Counted from the first letter of the stretch, positions 8,105 to 15,938 are shown. The stretch: DNA of 34,012 bases from Candidatus Rifleibacteriota bacterium (GCA_028691595.1 JAQUZA010000003.1:1-34012), one strand, 5' to 3'. Program-made: numbers and translations. Notes: generated by a model from the letters alone, not told the origin.

Positions 8105-8130
8105 GGCTCACAAGCCAGCCAGGACAGTGA

Positions 8131-9546
8131 TCAGACGATTCTGAATGAATCGACAATGACGCAGCGGCGCATGCGGGTAAATGAGCGGGCTGTAGTAATG
8201 CCTTCGCCAGTTGGCGAGGCAATGGTCATGGTTGTGTTACCTTCTCCGCCAAACCCCAGCCCTGCATAGCTGGGGCCATTTTTAACGAAGATACTGCAAT
8301 CGCATTTGCGGGCCATGAGGTGAAGATTGTCGATGTTTTTGCTGTGCATTACTGCGGTATGGCGGTTTCCGGCTTCAACTTTCACTGCCAGATCGATGGC
8401 AGCAAAAACATCACGGACGCGCACCAGTGGGATAACCGGCATCAGCAGTTCTTCAACCACGAAAGGATGGTCTGGAAGAGTTTCGCAAAGGATGATCCGG
8501 GTTTCTTCCGGGATTCTGACACCGATTTCAGCCATAATGACCGAGGCGTTGCGCCCGACAAGCTTACGATTGGGTGCGCCAGCTTTCTGGTCGATGCAGA
8601 TTTTTTCGAGTTGCTGAATTTCGCGCTGCGAAGCTTCATAGGCACCGCTGTTGCGCAGGTGTTTTTTGAGTTCGTCAGCAACTGATTCAACAACAATGAT
8701 TTCTTTTTCGGCGATGCACAGAACATTGTTGTCGAAACTGGCACCCGAAACGATGTCGCGGGCGGCCTTTTTAAGGTCGGCGGTTTCGTCGACGACGGCC
8801 GGCGGATTACCCGGGCCGGCGGCAATATATTTTTTGCGCGATTTAGAAGCAGCGGCAACGACACCGGGGCCACCGGTAACTGTAAGCAATCTGATACCGG
8901 CATGTGTCATTATTTTCTGCGCGTTTTCAATACTGGGTTCAAAAACTGTAGTAAGCAGATTTTCGGGCCCGCCAGCCTCAACGATGGCATCGTTCAACAG
9001 GCTCATGGCAAACTGGCTGCATTTGGCAGCTGCCGGGTGCGGGGCAAAAACTACTGCATTACCGGCGGCAACCATGCTGATAGCATTATTTATCACTGAT
9101 GCCGTCGGGTTGGTGGATGGGGTGATTGCCCCGATAACACCATAGGGAGCTCTCTCGACAAGGGTAAGGCCATGGTCGCCGGAAGCGGCTTCGGGTGTCA
9201 GATCTTCGATGCCGGGAGTTTTGTCGATAACCAGTTTGTTTTTCTGGATTTTGTCGTCAACTCGCCCGTAACCGGTTTCTTTGTTGGCAAAGCGGGCCAG
9301 CTCTTCAACTTTTTCGAGTGAGCGGCGGCGCATGTTGTCAATAATTTTGCCGCGCGTGGCCAGCGGCAGATCGACAAGCTGTTTTTGGGCCCGGTCAGCG
9401 GCGGCAACGGCATCGTCTACCGATTCAAAAATGCCGCGGCCTTGTGCTGCAGCGGGTTTTGAAATGGCGGAGGGCAATGGGGCGTTACCTATCCGGCTGA
9501 GTACTTCCTGGACAATCAGATTCAAGTCTTCCCTTGAAACGCTCAT
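8131..9546 (-). CDS. pduP: CoA-acylating aldehyde dehydrogenase (PduP/EutE family), BMC-encapsulated
   Basis: 471 aa, typical length. It oxidises a short aldehyde (acetaldehyde or propionaldehyde) with NAD+ and CoA to acyl-CoA inside the microcompartment. The first ~20 residues (SREDLNLIVQEVLSRIGN) form an amphipathic helix of encapsulation-peptide type, followed by a Pro/Ala linker. Catalytic features are the NAD-binding LTVTGGPGVV, the NPPAVVDETAD stretch, and Cys277 in NNVLCIAEKE. The end, ITTARSFTRMRRCVIVDSF, is normal for the family. SD CGGAGA precedes the ATG. It sits between the BMC-P gene and pduS in a tight operon. With rpiB and deoB nearby, acetaldehyde from deoxyribose phosphate is the most likely substrate, but this is inference. 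Confidence 0.95.
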   Translation of the reverse strand: MSVSREDLNLIVQEVLSRIGNAPLPSAISKPAAAQGRGIFESVDDAVAAADRAQKQLVDLPLATRGKIIDNMRRRSLEKVEELARFANKETGYGRVDDKIQKNKLVIDKTPGIEDLTPEAASGDHGLTLVERAPYGVIGAITPSTNPTASVINNAISMVAAGNAVVFAPHPAAAKCSQFAMSLLNDAIVEAGGPENLLTTVFEPSIENAQKIMTHAGIRLLTVTGGPGVVAAASKSRKKYIAAGPGNPPAVVDETADLKKAARDIVSGASFDNNVLCIAEKEIIVVESVADELKKHLRNSGAYEASQREIQQLEKICIDQKAGAPNRKLVGRNASVIMAEIGVRIPEETRIILCETLPDHPFVVEELLMPVIPLVRVRDVFAAIDLAVKVEAGNRHTAVMHSKNIDNLHLMARKCDCSIFVKNGPSYAGLGFGGEGNTTMTIASPTGEGITTARSFTRMRRCVIVDSFRIV

Positions 9547-9582
9547 ATTCTGTGTCTCCGGTTTTTAAGAATGCCGGGCTAC

Positions 9583-9864
9583 TCAGGAACGTTCTGAATC
9601 GAAAACCACCTGGTCTACGATGGCGCAGACTGCAGCGTCAACCGGCTTTTTGAGCGTGCGCTCACAAAGCCTTGCCGAGCTGCCGGCAACGACCAGAACG
9701 TTCTCTGAGGCACCTGCACCTACCGCGTCAACAGCGACGACGTGGTTACCTGTAGGTTTGGCACCGTCGAGAGTCAGTTCTTCGACTACGAGCAGTTTCA
9801 AACCTGTCAGGCTGTCATCTTTGCGGGTACAAACAACAGTACCACATACGCGGCCAAGTATCAT
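9583..9864 (-). CDS. eutN: BMC-P pentameric vertex protein (EutN/CcmL family)
   Basis: 93 aa, the normal length. EutN/CcmL/PduN proteins form the pentamers that cap the 12 vertices of the shell. The family start MILGRVCGTVVCTRKDDSLTG is clear, followed by LLVVEEL, VVAVDAVGAGASENVLVVAGSSAR and a C-terminal IVDQVVF strand. It is the only BMC-P gene in the window. It lies 16 bases after the BMC-H gene, and AAAGGG supports the start. Order and spacing mark it as part of the shell operon. Confidence 0.95.
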   Translation of the reverse strand: MILGRVCGTVVCTRKDDSLTGLKLLVVEELTLDGAKPTGNHVVAVDAVGAGASENVLVVAGSSARLCERTLKKPVDAAVCAIVDQVVFDSERS

Positions 9865-9880
9865 AGCTTATGCCCTTTGA

Positions 9881-10177
9881 TTACTTCTTGGAGCTGGCCA
9901 GGATTTCTCTGATGGGCAGCACTTCGTCAAGATTGGTGTGAGGGCGGGGAATTACGTGTACAGAAACCAGTTCGCCGAGTTTCTTGGCAGCGGCAGCGCC
10001 GGCATCGGTAGCAGCTTTAACTGCGGCAACATCGCCTCTGACGAAAGCGGTTACATAACCTGAACCGATTTTTTCCCAGCCGACGAGTTTTACGTTGGCG
10101 GCTTTTACCATTGCGTCACATGCTTCAATGAGAGCTGTTAATCCACGTGTTTCAATCATACCCAGGGCTTCCTGCAT
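9881..10177 (-). CDS. pduA: BMC-H hexameric shell protein (PduA/PduJ/EutM type)
   Basis: 98 aa, single BMC domain. It forms the hexameric tiles of the facets and a central pore for small metabolites. Motifs are EALGMIETRGLTALIEACDAM, VKLVGWEKIGSGYVTAFVRGDV with the GSG pore loop, AVKAATDAGA and VIPRPH. It is of the small-pore PduA type. A strong AGGAGG precedes the ATG, fitting high expression of the main shell subunit. This is the only BMC-H gene here, so the shell in this window is minimal: one H, one T and one P. The gene symbol follows the Pdu homologue and does not imply propanediol use. Confidence 0.95.
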   Translation of the reverse strand: MQEALGMIETRGLTALIEACDAMVKAANVKLVGWEKIGSGYVTAFVRGDVAAVKAATDAGAAAAKKLGELVSVHVIPRPHTNLDEVLPIREILASSKK

Positions 10178-10212
10178 GACAACCTCCTGAAAGTTTTATT
10201 ACAAAATTAAAA

Positions 10213-10857
10213 TTAAGCTACTATTTCGACCATGTCGCCGTTTTTGAGGCCGGCGGCGTTGGCTTCGTCCGTATCGATATGGAAATCAAGAGCGAACTTG
10301 TCGCTGACCCTGACGAGAACGTTGTTAAAAATGACCGATTTAACTCCACCGGTTTTAACAGAGACTCTGTCGTTGTCTTTGAGACCAAGTTTAGCTGCGT
10401 CACTGGTGCTGGCGTGAATGTGGCGGGCAGCCACGATTACACCTTCTTTGATGGTAACGGCACCAGCAGGGCCTACCAGAACAAGCCCGGGAGTATTCGC
10501 GGTATCGCCGGAATCTCTGACAATTGCTTTAACTCCGAGCTTAAAACTGTCGGTCATGGAAATTTCGACCTGAGTGCTCGGTCTGACCGGGCCGAGAATG
10601 CGGCACTTTTCGATCGAGCCTTTGGGGCCTACAAGCAGAACGGTTTCTTCAGCGGCATATTGGGCCGGTTGAGAAAGGGGTTTCATTTCTTTGAGGGCGT
10701 AGCCTTTACCAAACAGGGTTTCGAGGTCAGCCTGAGAAACGTGCAGGTGGCGATTGCTGACACCGCAGGGCACCATGCCCGTTTTAATTCTACCGCGGAG
10801 GTCGATGCATTTTAACACTTCAGCAACGATTGTTTTAACCTGGTTTTCGTCGATCAT
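10213..10857 (-). CDS. pduL: PduL-type phosphotransacylase, BMC-encapsulated
   Basis: 214 aa. It converts acyl-CoA and phosphate to acyl-phosphate and recycles CoA inside the compartment. The zinc-binding residues of the family are present: SNRHLHVS (His37, His39), ARHIHAS (His146, His148) and FHID (His193). Two PduL half-barrels are seen (about 25-125 and 130-214). The N-terminus MIDENQVKTIVAEVLKCI is an encapsulation-type amphipathic helix closely resembling that of the aldehyde dehydrogenase. The start has GGAAA upstream, five bases after the stop of the preceding gene. Together with the dehydrogenase it gives the standard aldehyde to acyl-phosphate route. No acetate kinase is present in the window. 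Confidence 0.95.
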   Translation of the reverse strand: MIDENQVKTIVAEVLKCIDLRGRIKTGMVPCGVSNRHLHVSQADLETLFGKGYALKEMKPLSQPAQYAAEETVLLVGPKGSIEKCRILGPVRPSTQVEISMTDSFKLGVKAIVRDSGDTANTPGLVLVGPAGAVTIKEGVIVAARHIHASTSDAAKLGLKDNDRVSVKTGGVKSVIFNNVLVRVSDKFALDFHIDTDEANAAGLKNGDMVEIVA

Positions 10858-10862
10858 CTGGT

Positions 10863-11930
10863 TCAGTTTCCTTTCCTGATGGTAATTTGCTGTAAAAAGT
10901 CTTTAGTTACTGCTACGGCACCCGATTCTGGCAGTCGGCCCGGGTCAACAACCCCTGATTGATAAAGGGAAATCATGCCATCTGCGGCCCGACGATCAGA
11001 GGCAATTATATCACAGGTACCGTTAGACGCAAGTGTAAATGTGCAAAAAAGAGCAAGCCCATGCTTTTGCGCGGGAGCTGAAAGTTTTTTCAGGTTCTCA
11101 GGGTCCGTATAAGGCTTCTTTGGAGGTATAATGGCTCCAAAACAACGCTGGTCAACCAGCATCTGCACCGAAACTTCACCGGTGAAGGCTCCATGGCTCG
11201 CCCAGTGAACAGACGGAGCGACGGTTCGACCACTCAGGGAGGGGAATAGACCATTAAAAACCGGCAGATAAAGCTCATTGACGATAAAAAGAAGGCCGGG
11301 AAAGCGACTTGCCAGGGAAAAAAGTTCTTCGCGCTGATTCGCCAGCCCCTGGCGAGATTCGGCAATGACCGGGAGTAGAAAATAAAGCTGGTGTTTGCTA
11401 TTGCTGAGGTTCAGCGACGCTGCCACCTCTGCGGCCCATGGGGTGAGGGTGCAGCCATCAGGCAGGTTTCTTGCGCCATTTTGATGCAGTGAGCGAACGT
11501 CATCAGCAGTCAGAACTGTGCTCTGAGTAAATTTTTCACTGCCGGCAAAGCTTCTGGTCTGCTGATCAACAGTGGTATCAACAAGTTTCCGCAGCTCACC
11601 GGGAATTATGTATTCAACGCCCAGTTGCTGCATTTCGGGGCTGGTCTGGGCCATTTTTTCGACAAGCAGGTATACTTTTGGGCCCCGGGTGCCGGAAAGG
11701 AGCTCCCAGAGCGATTGGGTTTCATGATCGTCTCTGATGCCCAGGCTGACTTTTTTGAGAGTCTGACTGATGCTTGCGCAATCGATAACCACCGTTTGAA
11801 GAGCTGAAAACCCGAGATATCTTATTGAATCAAGTTTTGCGGCCCGGCATTTGTCGGGTGAAAGAGCCAGTGGCTCAATAAAAAAGCGACTGGGGTTATC
11901 CGAAATTATTAACACCTGATTGCTGTTCAT
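10863..11930 (-). CDS. Triosephosphate-isomerase-like protein of the BMC locus, catalytic residues missing
   Basis: 355 aa from the ATG at 11930. An ATG at 11939 and a TTG at 11966 are also possible, and none has a clear SD. Residues ~1-120 form a small alpha/beta region (VLIISDN, PKVYLLVEKMAQ) that I cannot assign. Residues ~138-175 (VLTADDVRSL...LPDGCTLTPWAAEV) resemble the short LTP-type motif at the start of EutT and some other BMC proteins. Residues ~180-300 resemble triosephosphate isomerase: SVHW...GAFTGEVSVQML matches the TIM stretch AQNVHW...GAFTGEIS..ML. However, GHSERR, which carries the catalytic His, is replaced by PPKKP. The NWKMN Lys is absent and the part with the catalytic Glu is shortened. 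It probably binds a sugar phosphate or acts as a scaffold or regulator. Its stop lies five bases before pduL. Confidence 0.8.
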   Translation of the reverse strand: MNSNQVLIISDNPSRFFIEPLALSPDKCRAAKLDSIRYLGFSALQTVVIDCASISQTLKKVSLGIRDDHETQSLWELLSGTRGPKVYLLVEKMAQTSPEMQQLGVEYIIPGELRKLVDTTVDQQTRSFAGSEKFTQSTVLTADDVRSLHQNGARNLPDGCTLTPWAAEVAASLNLSNSKHQLYFLLPVIAESRQGLANQREELFSLASRFPGLLFIVNELYLPVFNGLFPSLSGRTVAPSVHWASHGAFTGEVSVQMLVDQRCFGAIIPPKKPYTDPENLKKLSAPAQKHGLALFCTFTLASNGTCDIIASDRRAADGMISLYQSGVVDPGRLPESGAVAVTKDFLQQITIRKGN

Positions 11931-12006
11931 GGGCCACATAATAAACGCAAAAAACGGCAAAAGCAATTATTTTAAGGAATTGCGTGCCAGGCAGGTGGCA
12001 AAACCG

Positions 12007-12687
12007 CTATCGGCGGTCCAGCCCTTCAATTTCGACGGTTCGCTTGAGATGCCGGCATATTTCCGCTGCTTCTTCAATCAGGGCGGGTACAGTTGCGGCC
12101 CAAACTCCACCGCCCCTGTGGAGCATCAGGGTATTGCCCACTCCCTCTAACTGCGAACAACTGCCAGCGTATTTCATCATAATCTTTCTGGTTTTCGCAT
12201 TGAACAGATATTTCAGATCTATTTCGTCATCACCCTGAAGAACAAAGGCTTCTGAAAAAGCCGGGTCTTCTGCAAAATTGATATCCTGCCCACCGAATAA
12301 TTTCCCCAGGTAGTCGTAAGGGTTGTCTTCATGCCTCAAGAAAAAATGTGGCAGGTTCATTGTATGGTCATGGATCAGGCAGATAGTATAAAAATGAGCT
12401 TGTGCTGAATGGCTGAAGCCAGTTGCAAAGCTGTAATCGGCAACTTTGAATTCAAAGTCTCCGAAGTTGCCGGTAATTACGTTCGCTACTCTTCTATTCT
12501 GACCTTGTGAAAAGAATTTAAACCTTCTGAGGCGGCGGATAAAACCCGGGCTGGTCTCTTTATAAGAGTAACCGTTTTTCTCTGCCATCTTTTTGAAATT
12601 TTCGGTGCGCTCCTGTTCACGTTCTCTGCTCTGGAAAAATATCCAGGCAATAAGAATACTTATAATTGTCAATACAACAATATACAT
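12007..12687 (-). CDS. Membrane-anchored protein of unknown function
   Basis: 226 aa. It has one N-terminal membrane helix (MYIVVLTIISILIAWIFF), then a basic, charged stretch and a soluble domain (GNFGDFEFKVADYSFATGF, RGGGVWAATVPALIEEA). I do not recognise the family with certainty. It resembles small inner-membrane proteins with a cytosolic domain. It starts five bases after the DUF3592 gene and ends about 75 bases before the TIM-like BMC gene on the same strand. The two membrane genes may thus share a transcript with the BMC operon, or the BMC promoter may lie at the end of this gene. Nothing in the protein points to a BMC role. Confidence 0.75.
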   Translation of the reverse strand: MYIVVLTIISILIAWIFFQSREREQERTENFKKMAEKNGYSYKETSPGFIRRLRRFKFFSQGQNRRVANVITGNFGDFEFKVADYSFATGFSHSAQAHFYTICLIHDHTMNLPHFFLRHEDNPYDYLGKLFGGQDINFAEDPAFSEAFVLQGDDEIDLKYLFNAKTRKIMMKYAGSCSQLEGVGNTLMLHRGGGVWAATVPALIEEAAEICRHLKRTVEIEGLDRR

Positions 12688-12692
12688 AGCTT

Positions 12693-13319
12693 CTATTTAT
12701 GCTGTTTCGGGCCGGTTTTGCCGTAATTTTGCCCTTTTGTCTTTGTTTTTGCCATGTCAGAGAGTGCCGCCCGCCGATTCAGCTCGGCAATACTCGGCTG
12801 TGATGAATTTTTAAAGGTTTTTGCGGTTCTGGGGTCTTTGATCAACTGCGCCGCAATCAGCATTTTTCGCAGTTCAAGCCCGAATGGGAAGGCAATCACC
12901 AGGGCAACAACTATGAGGGTAGCCGGAGAATACCACAGGGCGGCAGGCGTGTTGACTCTGTATCTCTTGTCTGGTCGGTCGGGGTCATAGATAAGTTCAA
13001 CTTTGTGACCAATTTCGGCCTTGCAGTGTTCGGACAGCAACATCTTAATCTCGATGTTTTTGTTGGTCGTAAAGGTAACAATCGGGTTATAACGGGTGCC
13101 TCGTTTGGTCGAGTAGGGGTCGAGCTTTGTGACGACAGCCGTTGCCTTCAACCCATCGCCGGTCAGTCTCCAGGCATCATAAATCCCCCAGGCTCCCCAT
13201 ACGGCTCCGGCCAGCAGCAGGAGAACCACTACGCCAATAAACATGATTACCAGCATCAAATCACTGGATTGGAGCTTTTCGAAGTCTTCGATTGTACTAA
13301 GCCTGCTTGATCTGGCCAT
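12693..13319 (-). CDS. DUF3592-type membrane protein
   Basis: 208 aa. It has two membrane helices (about 22-48 and 128-148) flanking a soluble beta domain of the DUF3592 type. Seen are GLKATAVVTKLDPYSTKRG, RYNPIVTFTTNKNIEIK and IGHKVELIYDPDRPDKRY, which follow the usual pattern of a strand, a PxVxFTT strand and a VxVxYDPxxP end. The C-terminal tail is basic and polar. Function is not known for the family. It is the first gene of the minus-strand run that continues into the BMC genes, downstream of the 6S RNA terminator. A weak promoter lies at 13363-13391. Start: ATG with AAAGG upstream. Confidence 0.8.
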   Translation of the reverse strand: MARSSRLSTIEDFEKLQSSDLMLVIMFIGVVVLLLLAGAVWGAWGIYDAWRLTGDGLKATAVVTKLDPYSTKRGTRYNPIVTFTTNKNIEIKMLLSEHCKAEIGHKVELIYDPDRPDKRYRVNTPAALWYSPATLIVVALVIAFPFGLELRKMLIAAQLIKDPRTAKTFKNSSQPSIAELNRRAALSDMAKTKTKGQNYGKTGPKQHK

Positions 13320-13362
13320 TAATAAACCTTTAACACCGGCAATATGAGAAACCTGCCTTTTA

Positions 13363-13391
13363 AGTTTAGCATCTAAAAGCCAAAATTTGAA
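13363..13391 (-). promoter_or_regulatory. Possible sigma-70 promoter for the DUF3592 gene and genes downstream
   Basis: The minus strand reads TTCAAA, 17 bases, TGC-TAAACT (4/6 and 4/6 with an extended -10 TGn). It lies just after the 6S RNA terminator and about 45 bases before the ATG at 13319. It is the best candidate in this gap, but weak. Confidence 0.35.
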
Positions 13392-13427
13392 GAATAAAGA
13401 GGGCTAATGCCAAGAAGTGGCAGAAAT

Positions 13428-13455
13428 AAAAAACCGCCCGTGAGGGCGGTTTTTT
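13428..13455 (-). terminator. Intrinsic terminator of the 6S RNA gene
   Basis: A perfect stem, AAAAAACCGCCC / GGGCGGTTTTTT, with a four-base loop and U-tract potential on both strands. On the minus strand it follows the 3' strand of the 6S closing stem within a few bases. Confidence 0.9.
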
Positions 13456-13651
13456 GAACCCCGCAGATGCCGTGTAAAGGATAAATTGAACCCACTGAAA
13501 CAGCACGGTTGTCCGCCTGCCTAATCATCGGGGACTTCGTAATGGCATTACATCCACTCGTAAGTTGATCCCAGAGATAGTCAGAGACAGATTCCCTTTA
13601 AGATACAGGTATCGGCTCAATTTGACCTGCACCATCACGCACAACGCAGGG
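13456..13651 (-). ncRNA. ssrS: 6S RNA
   Basis: About 190 nt, the usual size. Reading the minus strand, the 5' side has CCCTGCG and then AAATTGAGCCGATACC; the E. coli 6S 5' bubble also contains GAGCCGATA. The 3' side has GTGGGTTCAATTTATCC, CGGCATCT and GCGGGG; E. coli 6S has GGGTTCAA and CGGCATCT in the same order. AAATTGAGCC pairs over ten bases with GGGTTCAATTT, and CCCTGCG pairs with TGCGGGG, giving the long closing stems around a central bubble. A -10 (GATAAT, 13655-13660) lies just upstream and a strong terminator just downstream. 6S RNA binds the housekeeping sigma-70 holoenzyme as a promoter mimic in stationary phase. I did not fold it by computer; a covariance-model search would settle it. 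Confidence 0.82.
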
Positions 13652-13660
13652 AAAATTATC

Positions 13661-13834
13661 AAATAGCTTTAAAACTGCTTACACTTAAAACATAACAAAA
13701 TCATGGGGGCTTGGCAAGGAGAAGTGTTAAATATTTTTTACGTCATAATTCTGCAGTCAATTTGCTTTTCATCGTATCAACAGCCGCCGGACCGTACAAA
13801 GAAAAGCAACAACATGTTGTAAGTCTGTGCGAAG
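13661..13834. other. Gap between 6S RNA and uvrB stop
   Basis: It is AT-rich and holds the upstream region of the 6S promoter. I see no clear terminator hairpin after uvrB and no gene. Confidence 0.5.
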
Positions 13835-15928
13835 TTATCTGGGTTTACGGCCGTGCTGCCCCGGTGCCATAAGAGTCCGGGTTTTTCTTTTCCGGGCGGC
13901 TCCCTTTTCTTTGCCTGTTTTTAAGGCTTTGCCGAGTTGGCCGAGGACACCCAGTTCAAGGTGTTCTTCCTGGAGGGCGATTATTTCATCGCGGATCATT
14001 GCCGCCTTTTCGAATTCCATGCGGCCTGCGGCTGCATTCATCTCATTCTTCAGATTGTTGAGCAGCTCTGTAAGTCTGACTTCATCGATTCCGGTGGGTT
14101 CTTTGCGGTCAGGGGCATCACCGGGAAGAAATAGTGCCGGCAGCGATTTGATAATGGTTTTGGGCTGAATCCCGTTGTCGATGTTGTATTGTTCCTGGAT
14201 CTGTCGCCGGCGCGCGGTTTCATCGATGCAGAATTTCATGGCTGCGGTGACTTTGTCGGCAAATAGAATGACTTCGCCATTGACATTTCTGGCCGCGCGG
14301 CCGCAAATCTGCATCAGGGCCCATGCCGAACGCAAAAAGCCCTCTTTGTCTGCATCGAGAATCGCCACCAGTGATACTTCGGGCAGGTCGAGACCTTCTC
14401 TGAGCAGGTTAATGCCGACCAGAACCTTGATTTCGCCGGCTCGCAGGTCTCTCAGTATCTCGATGCGCTCGAGGGTATCGATTTCGTCATGGAGGTAACT
14501 TGTGGGAATATTGAGGTCTGAAAGATAGCCTGAGAGTTCCTGGGCCATTTTTTTGGTGAGGGTGGTTACCAGCACTCTTTCGTTGCGTTTGATGCGAATA
14601 TCGATCTGGCTGACGAGATGGTCGATCTGCCCTTCAGATTTTACGACGGTGATCTTCGGGTCGAGAAGGCCGGTCGGGCGAATAAGCTGTTCGGCAATAC
14701 GATCTTGAGAAGTCTCGAGCTCGTATGGCCCGGGGGTTGCTGAAACGAACAGCAGTGGTCTTTTCCGGCCCAGGAATTCTTCAAAGGTCAGACAACGGTT
14801 ATCGAGTGCGGAAGGCAGTCTGAAGCCAAAATCGACAAGGGTTTGCTTGCGGCTGCGGTCGCCGCGATACATGCCCTTGAGTTGTGGCACCGTCATGTGC
14901 GATTCATCGAGAATTATCAGGCAGTCTTTGGGAAGGTAATCGACGAGGGTGTCGGGTGGTTCGCCGGCCTGTCGCCCTGAAAAATGGCGGGAATAATTTT
15001 CGATGCCTTTGCAGAAACCGGTTTCCCGAAGCATTTCCATGTCGTAGCGGGTGCGTTCATAAATTCGTTGTGCTTCGATCATTTTGCGGTTGTTCTCAAA
15101 GAACTGAACCTGGTCTTTCATTTCTGCTTCGATATTTACCAGGGCGCGTTCCATTTTTTCGCTGGTGGTAACAAAGTGCTGGGCAGGAAAAATCTCGACT
15201 GAATCGAGTTTCTGGGTGACTTCGCCGGTTAGCGGGTCAAACTGCTCGATTTTTTCGATCTCGTCGCCAAAAAATTTAACTCTGATCGCCTGTTCACTGG
15301 AGGCAGGGAAGATATCTATTGTTTCGCCGCGGGCGCGAAATCTTGAACGATGAAAATCCATGTCGTTGCGGGAATATTGAATATCGATAAGATCGCGGAC
15401 CAGTTTTTGCCGGCTCAACTCCTGGTTGAGCTTGAGGGGAATACGCATTTCGGAGTAATCGGAAGGTGAGCCCAGCCCAAAAATGCAGCTGACAGAGGCA
15501 ACGACCATGACATCGCGCCGCGAAAAAAGTGAAGTGGTGGCGGAGTGTCTGAAACGGTCTATCTGTTCGTTAATGGCCGAGTCCTTTTCGATGTAGCTGT
15601 CAGTCGAAGGAATGTAGGCTTCGGGCTGGTAGTAGTCGTAATAGCTGACGAAATATTCGATGGCGTTTTCCGGAAAAAATTCTTTAAATTCGCTGTAGAG
15701 CTGTGCGGCAAGCGTTTTGTTGTGGGTGATCAGCAGAACCGGTCTTTGGACGCGTTCGATGATATTTGCCATGGTAAAAGTCTTGCCTGAACCGGTTACG
15801 CCCAGCAGGGTGGTGCGTTCATGCCCCTGTTCTACCCATGCTGCAAGTTTTTTTACAGCCTCAGGCTGGTCGCCACGAAGCTGAAAAGGGCTATGAAGTT
15901 TAAAATAGCGGTTGCCTTTTTTTGCCAT
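13835..15928 (-). CDS. uvrB: UvrABC system protein B
   Basis: 697 aa, typical length. UvrB is the DNA-damage verification helicase of nucleotide excision repair; it loads with UvrA and recruits UvrC. Seen in order are RGDQPEAV near the N-terminus, Walker A GVTGSGKT (about 43-50), the beta-hairpin region SYYDYYQPEAYIPSTDSYIE that clamps DNA, Walker B-type LIILDESHMTVPQ, the helicase motif GINLLREGLDLPEVSLV, and a C-terminal UVR coiled-coil (EFEKAAMIRDEIIALQ). The ATG at 15928 has no Shine-Dalgarno. A TATAAT on the minus strand at 15939-15944 would put the transcript start only a few bases upstream, so the mRNA may be nearly leaderless. It is divergent from the D-aminopeptidase gene. Confidence 0.97.
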   Translation of the reverse strand: MAKKGNRYFKLHSPFQLRGDQPEAVKKLAAWVEQGHERTTLLGVTGSGKTFTMANIIERVQRPVLLITHNKTLAAQLYSEFKEFFPENAIEYFVSYYDYYQPEAYIPSTDSYIEKDSAINEQIDRFRHSATTSLFSRRDVMVVASVSCIFGLGSPSDYSEMRIPLKLNQELSRQKLVRDLIDIQYSRNDMDFHRSRFRARGETIDIFPASSEQAIRVKFFGDEIEKIEQFDPLTGEVTQKLDSVEIFPAQHFVTTSEKMERALVNIEAEMKDQVQFFENNRKMIEAQRIYERTRYDMEMLRETGFCKGIENYSRHFSGRQAGEPPDTLVDYLPKDCLIILDESHMTVPQLKGMYRGDRSRKQTLVDFGFRLPSALDNRCLTFEEFLGRKRPLLFVSATPGPYELETSQDRIAEQLIRPTGLLDPKITVVKSEGQIDHLVSQIDIRIKRNERVLVTTLTKKMAQELSGYLSDLNIPTSYLHDEIDTLERIEILRDLRAGEIKVLVGINLLREGLDLPEVSLVAILDADKEGFLRSAWALMQICGRAARNVNGEVILFADKVTAAMKFCIDETARRRQIQEQYNIDNGIQPKTIIKSLPALFLPGDAPDRKEPTGIDEVRLTELLNNLKNEMNAAAGRMEFEKAAMIRDEIIALQEEHLELGVLGQLGKALKTGKEKGAARKRKTRTLMAPGQHGRKPR

Positions 15929-15938
15929 GATGAAGCAT

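Noticed and set aside
11973..11988. Possible sigma-54 promoter before the TIM-like BMC gene (minus strand TGGCACG-CAAT-TCCT).
   Set aside because: The -24 half is perfect, but the essential GC of the -12 half is CC. I do not claim a link to the sigma-54 activator at 16821-18281 on this basis, though a direct test would be worthwhile.
12007..12033. A fourth sigma-28-like site before the BMC genes (minus strand GCCGATAG with 11-base spacing).
   Set aside because: The -10 is good but the -35 (GAAATTGA) matches only 4/8, and the -10 coincides with the coding end of the upstream gene.
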